Shown here piece after piece: positions 1 to 7,604 of a stretch of 10,100 bases of DNA (positions are counted from its first letter, which is position 1; every line of letters starts with the position of its first letter). The translations under genes were made by a program, and so were the position numbers. This DNA is from CAYSHJ01 sp964589725 (GTDB lineage Bacteria; Planctomycetota; Planctomycetia; Planctomycetales; Planctomycetaceae): contig CAZPUJ010000674.1 in the NCBI GenBank assembly GCA_964589725.1, positions 1-10,100 on the forward strand, in the 5' to 3' direction. The notes under the pieces were generated by a model. It saw nothing but the letters and a program-made list of their open reading frames with translations, searched no databases and was not told the origin of the DNA.

Positions 1-129
1 GTTGAATTAATCCGCCGCCGAGTTCACCTCGGCGGTTCACGCGTTTCTGCACTACATTTTTCCCGATCAATTCGAGTAGTGCAGAAACGCTTAAACCCCT
101 GAGGCAAGCTCAGGGGCGATTAAATCAAC
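1..129. repeat. Cloverleaf-like nested inverted repeat
   Basis: Four nested stems can be read directly. The outer stem pairs 1-12 with 118-129 (11 of 12 pairs, mismatch at 6/124). Inside it lie three perfect hairpins: 15-22 with 28-35 (8 bp, 5-nt loop), 41-55 with 76-90 (15 bp, 20-nt loop) and 96-103 with 109-116 (8 bp, 5-nt loop). The linkers are only 1-5 nt, so the whole 129 bp folds as a compact, nearly symmetric three-armed cloverleaf. It could be a dispersed intergenic palindrome of the ERIC/REP type, a non-autonomous mobile element, or a structured RNA. I recognise no named family. No poly-T tract follows the stems, so a simple terminator is less likely. Confidence 0.7.
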
Positions 130-151
130 AGTCCCTGGCGAACGTGGCTAC
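125..151 (+). repeat. 27-bp motif, copy 1 (inverted partner at 9944-9970)
   Basis: The sequence reads TCAACAG, five variable bases, then GGCGAACGTGGCTAC. The same two blocks with the same 5-bp spacer occur on the minus strand at 9944-9970, so 22 of 27 positions are identical. The motif starts inside the right arm of the outer stem of the 1-129 palindrome. It is probably part of a dispersed repeat family. No coding role is visible. Confidence 0.55.
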
Positions 152-480
152 GGTTTTGAAACCACTTCGACTCGTCGCTGATCTAAACACACAGCTCGCG
201 GCGAAATCTTTCTCGACCGAGTCGTGAAGATCAGTTTTATCTGGCCGCACGTGACCGGTCGTCCGCCCTCGCGGTCACGACACCGGTTCCCGGCCAACGC
301 CATCGCTGAATCGCGACGGAGCCACACGGCGTCGCAAAACGTCAAAACGATGCGAGTCAGCTTGGTCGACAGCAGCCAGACAGCAGACCCACGAGAACGA
401 GCGGAACCGGAATGAGTTTTGGATTGAGCACTCGAAGGCCCTCGCGGCATGACGGCAAGGGACGGTTCGGTTGGCTTGAT
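152..480. other. Non-coding stretch downstream of the M56 gene
   Basis: I see no supportable gene here. The open frames on both strands lack a recognisable domain, a ribosome binding site or neighbours that would support them. Small palindromes are present: 152-156 with 159-163, and 251-257 with 272-278 (7 bp, 14-nt loop). No classical rho-independent terminator (stem followed by T run) was found for the minus-strand gene ending at 481. The stretch may be decayed sequence or part of a dispersed repeat that begins near position 1. Confidence 0.4.
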
Positions 481-879
481 CTAATTCGGCTTCTCAATTT
501 TCGGAGCTTCGGTTGCTGGCGGGGACGCGGCGGGCTTGGGGGCTTCCACTCTTGGCTTCGGAGCATCGGGCACAACGAGCGCGGCGCGGAGGACTTCGCG
601 GATGTCGGCGGGGATGGGCGCATCGGCGGCTTTGTCGCCCTCGTAGCGCGATTCCTCCGCTGTCGCGTAGTTGCTGAAAACAATTTTCCGCAGCAGGCCC
701 TTTTGCTGCACCCACAGCGCCGTCGTGCCGCGCACCCACGCGGCGGCCCATGTGTCGTAGCCGTCGGGGAGCTTGATTTCGGCAGGACGCCCAGGGATCG
801 CTCCGGCGGGCGGGGCGAAGACGAGGTGCGCTTCGTTCACGATGCGATCGCCGTCCGGGCGGCGCGTCACGGCAAACAT
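481..879 (-). CDS. Displaced C-terminal end of the M56 protein (frameshifted continuation)
   Basis: This 132-residue frame is best read as the missing C-terminus of the upstream M56 gene, not as a separate gene. It aligns with residues ~940-1031 of that protein (internal copy 1): the GDR..NEAHLVF segment matches GDR..NDAQLLF, LPDGYDTWA matches VPDGWGTWA, and QKGLLRKI matches SKGAVRKI. The homology starts upstream of the ATG at 879: the same frame also encodes PGQYTLTDKA just before it, matching PGEYPLP in copy 1. No good Shine-Dalgarno precedes 879. The last ~29 residues are a Pro/Ala/Lys-rich low-complexity tail. If the frameshift is a sequencing or assembly error, this belongs to one CDS of 2,243 residues spanning 481-7213. 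If it is real, the fragment is probably not translated alone. Confidence 0.7.
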   Translation of the reverse strand: MFAVTRRPDGDRIVNEAHLVFAPPAGAIPGRPAEIKLPDGYDTWAAAWVRGTTALWVQQKGLLRKIVFSNYATAEESRYEGDKAADAPIPADIREVLRAALVVPDAPKPRVEAPKPAASPPATEAPKIEKPN

Positions 880-2002
880 GGCTTTGTCAGTCAGCGTGTA
901 CTGACCCGGATTGTTTGCCGTGCGCGGCGTCGGGGTCGGCGGCGAGGACGCGGAATTTCGTCGGCGCGGAAGTCAGTGAGCCGGCCCAGGCGTGAAGTCC
1001 GGCACGATGATGAAGTCGCTCAGCCAGCGACTTGAGCGCGGTCGGCTCGCGGTCGGAGACGAAGGCCGCGCTGATCTCCTCGCTGACCGGTGTGCCGAAA
1101 AGTTCCAGCGCGACACGGTAGAGCAGGAGTTCGCGTTCGGCCTTCCCGGCGGGGAACGGGAGGTGACGCGAGAGACGCGCGGTGATGTGGTCACGCCAGA
1201 AGGGCATTTCGCCGTCGTGCAGTAGCTGTTTTTCATCGCCCCAGTCCATTAACGGCAATGGCCCAGTCGTAACTTTCACTTCGTCGCCAGCCTTCGCTTC
1301 AATCCAAGTGCCGACTCGCGTCTGCTGCCAGTCCTCACGATTTCCCACCGGGCCGACGCCGATGCCCGGTCCGCTCACTTCGATGAACTCGCCCGGCGCA
1401 AGCCGATACCACAGGAGCACGCCGCGCGTCGTCCAACTTGTGGACTCTGTTTTGATGTCCGCGCCGTTCGCATCGGTCGCCTTGTGGCCGAGCTGATGCC
1501 ACGTCCGCGTGCGGAACACGACCGGTATCTTCCCCGAGTTGTGAATGAGCACGCGCGCCTTCAGCGGAGTTCCCAACCGGTGCTCCGCAGCGCGCGGCTC
1601 CAGCAGCCATGCCACGCGCAATCCATTGGGATGCGGGTAGGCGGGCGGATCGAACGAGACCGCATCGCCCCACGGCGCGTTCGCCAGTTCAGGCGGCAGC
1701 GGCGTGCCGGTGCGAATGACGCTCTGAGCTTCATGTTCGAGCGCCATGCTGATGGGTGTGCTCTGCAACGCGGCCAGTTCATCGAGCAACCCGACCGCGT
1801 CCTGCCCGCTCCAATCGCGCGAGGCATCGAAGCGCGGCAACATCTTTTGAAGCTGCGGTGTCGTCTCCCAAGTCGGGTTGTGCTTGATGAACGTCTTCAC
1901 GCTCTCGCCAAGTCTTCCGATGACCGCGCCGGAAATCTTCCCATCCCGGCGAGCGGCGGTCGCCCACGACTTGTAAAGCGTCTGCGCGTCCTTGTGCTTC
2001 GG
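577..2002 (-). repeat. Internal duplication in M56 gene, copy A2
   Basis: This stretch encodes residues ~1738-2108 plus the frameshifted end. It repeats copy A1 over about 475 residues: PKHKDA, a helical part with SVKTFIKHNPTWET and LPRFDASRDW, then the WG...NGLRVAWLLEP...AAEHRLG Ig-like module, RLAPGEFIEV, and FRVLAAD. The similarity also shows at base level around the SVKTFI and NPTWET codons. The copy has lost its reading frame near 932-935. Confidence 0.85.
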
Positions 2003-5000
2003 CGGAATCACGTCCGCAGAGCAGCGAGTCTCGCCGGTCTTGAGCATGCCGGTCCACGCGCCCGCCGGAGCCTTCTCGGTGGTCATCGTCGCGGTGAAGC
2101 TGAAACGCGGGTCCGAGCTGATGTCCTCCTCGATGATGGAACACACCGTGCGTCCGTCCTTCTTCTCGACCCACGACGGGAACATGCGAAGAAACGTGAC
2201 CTCCCTCGTCTGAAGCAGCCAGTCGCCCGGCGTCGGCCCTTTGTCGCTCATGGCCTGCAACGGCTTGCCGTCATCCCGCGTCATCAACGTGCGCGGATTC
2301 GGCGCAGCATCGTTCGCGGTGAGCCGGACAGCGGCCTCTGACACATTCTGCACGACGAGATAAAACTCCGGCTCAGCGCCCATCCCCGGCTCGCCGAGCG
2401 TCGGCGGCCAGGCGAGCGCCATGCGCAGCCCATTCACCGGCTCACCCCATTTCAGCTTCTGTTCGGTGGCCGGCTTGAGCCTCGCGCCTTGCTTCGGTTC
2501 CTGCGTGATCACGGCGGGTGCTTGAGGTCTCCACTCCGGTCCGTCACCAAGGAGAACTGTCGTCAACACACCTTCCAGCATCAGTTCACGAAGGTTGCCA
2601 CCGTCGGCGTCGATGATCGCCAGCCGCCAGTTGCCGTTGATGGCGAGAATTCCGCCGTCGCGCGTGTGATCGAAGAGCACGACCGCCAAGTGCTTTCCGT
2701 CCGGCGACCAGCGAGCACCCATCGGGGCAGTCCAGGTGGCATTGGCAGGAGCCGGCACAACGGCCGTCTCACCCAGGATCTCGCGGTCGTCCGTGCCATC
2801 CATGTTGATCGTGCGCAGACTGAATCGCGAGTCTGGTGCGTTGTCGGCACCTTGATACAAAGTCCGAAGATAAGAGATGTGACGACCGTCCGGTGAGAAT
2901 CTCGGATGCTCATTGCGGCTGGCGTTTTTGTTGGTGTTCGTGAGCGGGCGGCGTTCGCTTCCATCGGGCTTCATGATGTGCAGTTGCCCGTCCGCATGCG
3001 ACCAGCCGAGCAGCCAGCGGCCGTCGGTCGACCAATCCTCGACGACAACACCGCTCGAGAGTGAGAGCAGTGACTGATTCTTTCCATCCGCGCTCACGCG
3101 CCAGTTCTCCGTTTTATCCGGGCTGCCGGCATCCTTCTCCACGACGACAATGAACTCCTTGCCGTCGGGTGACCACGCCTTCGGCTGGCCCTTCTCAAAA
3201 ACGCGGACTGGGTTTTCACCCGTCATCGCGTCGCACTTCCAGATCTCTTTCTCCCGCATGAACAACATCGTTTTGCCATCGGGCGAGACGCGCACGGGCG
3301 AAAGCGGCACGGTGAATCCGCCTTTGCTGGATTCTTGCAGCCGAGTCCAGCTCCCCGTGTTGGGTTCGATGACAATCTCGCTTTGAGAGAAACGCTTTTC
3401 ATCCTTTGCCGTGCGAAGACCGGCGTTGACGAAGATGCGGCCGGGAAGTTTCACGCTGACTTTCGGCTTCGGTGCTTCCTGTTGCACCGGCGCAACGGGC
3501 TTGATTTCGAGTTCCAACTTGCCGGTCGCGAGCTTGCTCAGAGCGGAGTCAAGCTTGATGGACCCCGACGACGAGTTTCCAAGAACCTTCTCGTACTGAA
3601 TCTGAAACTTCCCCGTCCCATAAATGGTCGAATAGTTGGGAACACCGACACCTGCCTCGTTTCCCGATCCAAGGTCCAGCTTCAATTCGTAAAGCTCGAT
3701 TTCCTTCCCCGGTGGCAACTTCACTTCTACCGGGAAGTGTTCTCCAAAAGCGTCAACTCGCCCGAGGGAGAGCGGCTTGTCCTTACCATCCGTCACGGTG
3801 GGCGGCTTCTCGAGGAAGAACTGGCGGAGGTACTGGAACTTGACCTCCTCCTTGCCGACGTTGCGAACTCGGACGACGAGCCGAACCGCTTCGCCGTGGC
3901 GGTAGGCCCGCTGCTGGCGGGGAAGGAAGCCCAAGCCCGCTTGCAGACCGGAGATCTCCTTGCCCCAGGCGGTGAAGACCTCCTGCTCCGTCGTTTTCGG
4001 CTGTGACTCGGTGGCCGCGGTCTTCGGCTTTTCCTGCACGTCAGAGCGCAGGCTTGCTGCGGGAGCCGCCGCTGTTTCAAACATCTCCGCCTGCTGCGCG
4101 TCGGTGATTCCGTGGATGTCGAGTTGACGCTTCACTTCGTCGCGGAACTCGGCGGGGAGGTCGTTCACTGGCGTGTCGGTGACTTTCCGCGGACTGCTGT
4201 AATCAATCTTCCGCACTGCGCCCTTGCTCAGCAGGTAGAAGAATCCATCGTTTGGTCGGCAGACGATGGCCCATGTGCCCCAGCCATCGGGGACTTCGAG
4301 TTTGTGAGGATCCGGCGGGAGTTTTCCCGTGAACTCCACAGGCTCGAACAAAAGCTGAGCGTCGTTCGTGCGGCGGTCGCCGACCGGCCTGCCGACGATT
4401 TTCAGCGTGGCATCGCCTCTCGTCGCCGTCGCCGAGGGCAGCGGATACTCGCCGGGGCCGAGTACAACGCGCGGCTGCTTGTCGGCGTTCGCATCGGCGG
4501 CGAGCACGCGGAACTTCGCGGGGGCGGTTGCCAGCTTGCCGCTGAACGACACCACATCCACGCGCGCGGCGAGGCGCTTTGCCAGCGCATCGAGAGCGTC
4601 CGGCGTATTGTCGGCGATGAACGCGGCGGTTTCCTCCGCTGACGGAGCAGTGGCGAAAAGCTCGCGCACTGCGCGGTCGAGCAGGCGCGTGCGCTCGGCG
4701 GCAGCGGCGGGCAGCGGGAGTTCGCGGGCGAGCCGTGTTTTGATGTGTGCCAGCCACCAGCCCGGCCCCGATACATGCGGGTCGTCTTCGCTGACGCCGA
4801 CTTCGCTGCCGTCGAGCGGCACGAGGCCGTGTGTGAGCGTCAGTTCGTCGCCCGGCTTCGCGAGCACATTCGTGCCAACACGCGGCGCGGCCCACGGACC
4901 CATCCCCGCGCGCGGGCCGAGGCCGACGCCGGGCGTGTTGATTTCGATGTACTCGCCCGGCGCGAGGCGAACCGGTGAGAGCGCCGCGAGCGTCGTCCAA

Positions 5001-7213
5001 CTGATGCCCGAGACCTTGACCTCCGCGCCTTTCGCATCGCTCGCCTTCACCCAGCCCTGATGCCACGTCGGCACCTGGACCATCACGGGTACTTGCCCCC
5101 GATTTTGCACGAGCAGCCGCGCTTTGAGCGCCACGCCGATGCGATGCTCCGCCGCGACTGGCTCCAGCACCCACGCCGCGTGCAAACCATTCGGCTGTGC
5201 TTCGCCCCACGGCGCATCGGCGAACTTTTTCGGCAGCGCCTCGCCTTGGCGAATCGTGTGGCTCGTTCCCTTCCACACCGCCGTCTTGAGTGGCGAATTC
5301 TGAATGCCCGCCACTTCGTCGAGTAGCGCGATGGCGTTGGCGGGCTTCCAGTCGTGTGTGGCATCGAGACGCGGCAGGATTGCGTTGAGCTTCGGCACCG
5401 TTTCCCACGTCGGGTTGTAGCGGATGAATGTCTTCACCGACGCCGCCAATTCGCCGATCAGCGCGCCGGGGATGTCGCCATTTGCTCGCGCGTAGCGCTG
5501 CCAGACTTCGTAATACTCGCGGGCGTCTTTGTGCTTCGGTTTCACAGCGATGTCTTCGCGCTGTTGCGGCGGGATCGCGGCGATGAGCGCGGCGAGTTTC
5601 TTCGCGGATGCCTGGTCGGTGACGACGGGCATGGGGAGATCGAACTGGCGCACGAGGCCGCTGTCGGTGAGGAGAAAAACGCGGCCGCGCGCGAGGTCGT
5701 ATTCTTTTTGCCCGAAGTCGCGCGGAGCCGGCGCGGGCTTGCCGAGGTCGCGGCCTTCGGCGGGCGCGGTCGTGATGCTGAGTTTGCCCGGCGCGGTGTG
5801 CGTGCGGTGGAAGCTGAGCGCGATGCCGGGTTTCTCCGCGGTGATGGTGCAGGAGTCGGTCCAGGTGCGTGCCTTGGAGTTCGATGAGCTTCGGTTCGTC
5901 GAGTCGAAGTCGCCGTGATAGACGATGACGAACGACGCGTCCTTCCCGTCGTGGACGCAGAGGGCGGAAAAGTCATTGCCGCCGATGTGCGCGCCGTGCG
6001 GCGGGTTCCACTTCTCATCCGCCGCACGAAGCATCGCGATGGGCACCGCGATACCCACAGCAATGGCCAACGCGATTCCCGCGAGTGCCACGGACACGCC
6101 GCGACGATTGAGATTCTTGCCGAGCACGGCACCGAGCCGGCCTTCGAGCGACGACTTGCGAGCCATCGCCAGCCCGCAGGATTGCGTCCAACGAGCCGGC
6201 GAAAGTCCCGTGACGACTTCGAGCAAATGCCCCGCGTAGGCGGACGGCCTCACGCCGCTCGCCAAAACCAGATCGTCGCAGGACCGCTCACGTTCAACAT
6301 TCAGCCGCCAGGCGGCGAACCACACCAACGGATTGAACCAGTGCAGAGCACACGCGACCTGTGCCAGCAGTTGCACGACGGTGTCGCGGCGTTTGATGTG
6401 AGCCAGTTCGTGCAGCAGCACCGATCGCAGTTGCTCGTCGCTCCACTGTCGCGCTGCGGCGGGGAGCATCAGCCGACAACGAAGAATGCCCCAGACAATG
6501 GGAATCGTTTTGTCCGGGTGAATCAGTAAGGTGACAGGGCGACCGATCCCAAGCTGCGAGCAGATGGCTTCCATCGCTGTGACGATAGGGTCGTGCGCCG
6601 TAGACGAGTCGCTCCGCGACTCGAATGCGAGTTGCGGAGCAACTCGCCTACATATGACCGTCGCTCGCCGTTCGGAATTCCAGAGCATCCATCGCGCGGC
6701 CGACAGCCGCAGGATGAGCACGGAGAAACCAATCACCCACACCAGCGGCAGTGCCTTGATCCAGTTCCAACTCCAAACCGCTGGCGCTGGAGCGTCTTCC
6801 GGTGTCGCCAATGCGGGCCGTGAATCCGGCAGCGCGACGGTGCGTTGATCGACCGTTGCAGATGACCGCTCGACTTCCACGGGTGCCGAGACCTGCGGCA
6901 CTTCAACAGCAACATCAGCGGGTCTGACGATTGCGGGCGAGCCAACATCCACAACAGCCGATTTCGGCGAATGACTCATCCAGGCAGGCAACACTCGCCA
7001 CTGCGGCAACATCGCCGACAACAGCGGCACCACCAGCATCGCGACAATCGCCAGCAACCAGACAAGATGTCGAGTCGCCGCCGAATCGCGTCTCAGGATC
7101 AAGGCCGCGACAGCCGCCAACGCCAGCAGCACCGTCCCTTTGACGGCGGAATCCACCAGCAGCAGGCTCGACGCGCTGAACACCGCGGCGACAGTAACGA
7201 TCGTGCGATTCAT
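887..7213 (-). CDS. BlaR1-like M56 membrane metallopeptidase with giant extracytoplasmic region
   Basis: This is a membrane-embedded zinc protease of the BlaR1/MecR1 (M56) family. Its relatives sense an outside signal and remove the paired BlaI repressor. The N-terminus has hydrophobic segments at ~7-40, ~49-70 and ~153-171, the zinc motif HELAH at 268-272, a likely third ligand E309 in ERERSCDD (37 residues after the second His, the spacing I recall for BlaR1), and a last membrane segment at ~373-395. From ~400 onward the protein should lie outside the cytoplasm: unit A1 (559-1031), an Ig-like module (1083-1240), a PD40/TolB-like propeller (~1305-1562), another Ig-like module (1589-1735) and unit A2 (from 1738). 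The usual penicillin-binding domain with an STxK motif is not seen. At 2,108 residues it is several times the ~600 residues of BlaR1. The start at 7213 has AGGAAGG eight bases upstream and lies one base after the blaI stop. Reading frame is lost near residue 2093, where unit A2 is cut short. The name is by family; the true substrate and signal are unknown. Confidence 0.88.
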   Translation of the reverse strand: MNRTIVTVAAVFSASSLLLVDSAVKGTVLLALAAVAALILRRDSAATRHLVWLLAIVAMLVVPLLSAMLPQWRVLPAWMSHSPKSAVVDVGSPAIVRPADVAVEVPQVSAPVEVERSSATVDQRTVALPDSRPALATPEDAPAPAVWSWNWIKALPLVWVIGFSVLILRLSAARWMLWNSERRATVICRRVAPQLAFESRSDSSTAHDPIVTAMEAICSQLGIGRPVTLLIHPDKTIPIVWGILRCRLMLPAAARQWSDEQLRSVLLHELAHIKRRDTVVQLLAQVACALHWFNPLVWFAAWRLNVERERSCDDLVLASGVRPSAYAGHLLEVVTGLSPARWTQSCGLAMARKSSLEGRLGAVLGKNLNRRGVSVALAGIALAIAVGIAVPIAMLRAADEKWNPPHGAHIGGNDFSALCVHDGKDASFVIVYHGDFDSTNRSSSNSKARTWTDSCTITAEKPGIALSFHRTHTAPGKLSITTAPAEGRDLGKPAPAPRDFGQKEYDLARGRVFLLTDSGLVRQFDLPMPVVTDQASAKKLAALIAAIPPQQREDIAVKPKHKDAREYYEVWQRYARANGDIPGALIGELAASVKTFIRYNPTWETVPKLNAILPRLDATHDWKPANAIALLDEVAGIQNSPLKTAVWKGTSHTIRQGEALPKKFADAPWGEAQPNGLHAAWVLEPVAAEHRIGVALKARLLVQNRGQVPVMVQVPTWHQGWVKASDAKGAEVKVSGISWTTLAALSPVRLAPGEYIEINTPGVGLGPRAGMGPWAAPRVGTNVLAKPGDELTLTHGLVPLDGSEVGVSEDDPHVSGPGWWLAHIKTRLARELPLPAAAAERTRLLDRAVRELFATAPSAEETAAFIADNTPDALDALAKRLAARVDVVSFSGKLATAPAKFRVLAADANADKQPRVVLGPGEYPLPSATATRGDATLKIVGRPVGDRRTNDAQLLFEPVEFTGKLPPDPHKLEVPDGWGTWAIVCRPNDGFFYLLSKGAVRKIDYSSPRKVTDTPVNDLPAEFRDEVKRQLDIHGITDAQQAEMFETAAAPAASLRSDVQEKPKTAATESQPKTTEQEVFTAWGKEISGLQAGLGFLPRQQRAYRHGEAVRLVVRVRNVGKEEVKFQYLRQFFLEKPPTVTDGKDKPLSLGRVDAFGEHFPVEVKLPPGKEIELYELKLDLGSGNEAGVGVPNYSTIYGTGKFQIQYEKVLGNSSSGSIKLDSALSKLATGKLELEIKPVAPVQQEAPKPKVSVKLPGRIFVNAGLRTAKDEKRFSQSEIVIEPNTGSWTRLQESSKGGFTVPLSPVRVSPDGKTMLFMREKEIWKCDAMTGENPVRVFEKGQPKAWSPDGKEFIVVVEKDAGSPDKTENWRVSADGKNQSLLSLSSGVVVEDWSTDGRWLLGWSHADGQLHIMKPDGSERRPLTNTNKNASRNEHPRFSPDGRHISYLRTLYQGADNAPDSRFSLRTINMDGTDDREILGETAVVPAPANATWTAPMGARWSPDGKHLAVVLFDHTRDGGILAINGNWRLAIIDADGGNLRELMLEGVLTTVLLGDGPEWRPQAPAVITQEPKQGARLKPATEQKLKWGEPVNGLRMALAWPPTLGEPGMGAEPEFYLVVQNVSEAAVRLTANDAAPNPRTLMTRDDGKPLQAMSDKGPTPGDWLLQTREVTFLRMFPSWVEKKDGRTVCSIIEEDISSDPRFSFTATMTTEKAPAGAWTGMLKTGETRCSADVIPPKHKDAQTLYKSWATAARRDGKISGAVIGRLGESVKTFIKHNPTWETTPQLQKMLPRFDASRDWSGQDAVGLLDELAALQSTPISMALEHEAQSVIRTGTPLPPELANAPWGDAVSFDPPAYPHPNGLRVAWLLEPRAAEHRLGTPLKARVLIHNSGKIPVVFRTRTWHQLGHKATDANGADIKTESTSWTTRGVLLWYRLAPGEFIEVSGPGIGVGPVGNREDWQQTRVGTWIEAKAGDEVKVTTGPLPLMDWGDEKQLLHDGEMPFWRDHITARLSRHLPFPAGKAERELLLYRVALELFGTPVSEEISAAFVSDREPTALKSLAERLHHRAGLHAWAGSLTSAPTKFRVLAADPDAAHGKQSGSVHAD
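913..935 (-). other. Probable +1 frameshift site in the M56 gene
   Basis: Up to KFRVLAAD (codons ending at 935) the 2,108-residue frame matches internal copy 1. From PR onward the +1 frame matches instead: PR, four residues, PGQY against PR, four residues, PGEY in copy 1. The switch therefore falls at or just before the run of four C (minus strand) at 932-935. Removing one C joins the frames as AADPTPRTANNPGQY. The total length 481-7213 is 6,733 bp, which is one base over a multiple of three and agrees with one inserted base. Sequencing or assembly error, true mutation, and programmed slippage are all possible. I favour error or mutation. Confidence 0.75.
2528..3301 (-). other. PD40/TolB-like beta-propeller domain within the M56 protein
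   Basis: Residues ~1305-1562 hold repeated PD40-type signatures: VRVSPDGKTMLF, AWSPDGKEFIVV, a weaker VSADGK, DWSTDGRWLLGW, RFSPDGRHISYL and RWSPDGKHLAVV, separated by strands such as LHIMKPDGSE and LRTINMDGTD. This is the pattern of a TolB- or DPP4-like propeller of five to seven blades. Such propellers usually bind proteins or ligands in the periplasm, so this is a plausible sensing part. It sits between the two copies of the duplicated unit. Confidence 0.8.
4121..5539 (-). repeat. Internal duplication in M56 gene, copy A1
   Basis: This stretch encodes residues ~559-1031. Landmarks in order are PKHKDA, SVKTFIRYNPTWET, LPRLDATHDW, LLDEVAGIQNSP, WGEAQPNGLHAAWVLEP, AAEHRIG, RLAPGEYIEI, FRVLAAD, PGEYPLP and VPDGWGTWA. 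Each has a counterpart in copy A2 in the same order, so the two units arose by duplication. This intact copy serves as an internal reference for locating the frameshift in A2. I do not recognise the unit as a named domain. Confidence 0.85.
6600..6651. repeat. Double-hairpin palindromic element inside the M56 coding sequence
   Basis: Arms 6600-6623 and 6628-6651 are inverted copies of each other (21 of 24 identical) across a 4-bp spacer. Each arm is itself a hairpin with an 8-bp stem and 3-nt loop: CGAGTCGC-TCC-GCGACTCG and CGAGTTGC-GGA-GCAACTCG. The element encodes residues 188-205 (CRRVAPQLAFESRSDSST) between the third membrane segment and the HELAH motif. Its frame stays open, so it seems tolerated as a peptide insert. 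This resembles REP-like intergenic palindromes and, by position, the in-gene palindromic elements of Rickettsia. Confidence 0.7.
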
Positions 7214-7214
7214 C

Positions 7215-7598
7215 TCACCGGCCTTCCTGCTGAGCTTGTTCGATCAACGCAATCAGCCGCTGGCGCTCGTCGGCCGACACCTGATCCTTGCGCGAATGCA
7301 GATGCGCGGCGAGTGCCTCTTCGAGAGAGCCACCAAAGAACGTCTCCAACACTTGCTCGAAGGCGAGACGCCCCGCTTTGCCCTTTGTCTGACGAGGAGC
7401 ATAGACCACCTCGCGTCCGCTCTCGCGCCGACGCAGATGCCCCTTCTCTTCCAGGATGTGCATCATCCTGCGCACCGCCATCGCCGTCGGCGGTGAGGGA
7501 ATCGTTTCGACAACTTGATTCACGGTCGCTTCGCCGAGCGCAAAGACGGCATCCATGATCTGGCGCTCGCGTCGGCTCAGATCAAACGAATCAGGCAT
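7215..7598 (-). CDS. blaI: BlaI/MecI/CopY-family transcriptional repressor
   Basis: This 127-residue winged-helix repressor would bind operator DNA as a dimer and keep its own operon off until it is cleaved. The DNA-binding domain spans about residues 6-67: LSRRERQIMDAVFALGEATV, then the recognition region TAMAVRRMMHILEEKGHL and the wing REVVYAP. Residues ~72-125 form the helical dimerisation part (FEQVLETFFGGSLEEALAAH). The length fits the family (~120-130). The start at 7598 has a strong GGGAGGAG six bases upstream. The stop is followed by a single base and then the ATG of the M56 gene, the classic repressor/sensor-protease pair. The symbol is by family only; beta-lactam regulation is not shown, and such pairs are common in planctomycetes without a nearby beta-lactamase. 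None is in this window. Confidence 0.9.
   Translation of the reverse strand: MPDSFDLSRRERQIMDAVFALGEATVNQVVETIPSPPTAMAVRRMMHILEEKGHLRRRESGREVVYAPRQTKGKAGRLAFEQVLETFFGGSLEEALAAHLHSRKDQVSADERQRLIALIEQAQQEGR
7222..7228 (-). promoter_or_regulatory. Shine-Dalgarno of the M56 gene, inside blaI
   Basis: AGGAAGG on the minus strand lies 8 bases before the ATG at 7213 and within the last codons of the BlaI-family gene. It supports the chosen start and translational coupling of the two genes. Confidence 0.6.
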
Positions 7599-7604
7599 GA
7601 GCAG

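Noticed and set aside
1..129. Integron attC site, because the ends resemble GTTRRRY and RYYYAAC
   Set aside because: The order is reversed for an attC (GTT at the left end, AAC at the right), three internal hairpins do not fit the attC fold, and no integrase or cassette gene is visible.
148..450. A 100-residue minus-strand frame and, in another frame, a lipobox-like LVGLLSGCC phrase near 360-400
   Set aside because: There is no ribosome binding site or domain, the lipobox-like phrase is followed by a stop within four residues, and the region holds repeat-like sequence.
412..2341. Long plus-strand open frames at 412-1035 and 1484-2341
   Set aside because: They run antisense to the M56 gene, whose protein has clear motifs and internal repeats; they carry Arg-rich, low-complexity shadow sequence.
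4203..5408. A 401-residue minus-strand open frame overlapping the M56 gene
   Set aside because: It is an out-of-frame shadow of copy A1, rich in Arg, Ala and Gly, with no recognisable domain; GC-rich codon third positions explain its openness.
887..6010. Penicillin-binding sensor domain in the C-terminal region of the M56 protein
   Set aside because: No STxK/SxN/KTG set of motifs could be found; the region is instead built of repeats, Ig-like modules and a propeller.
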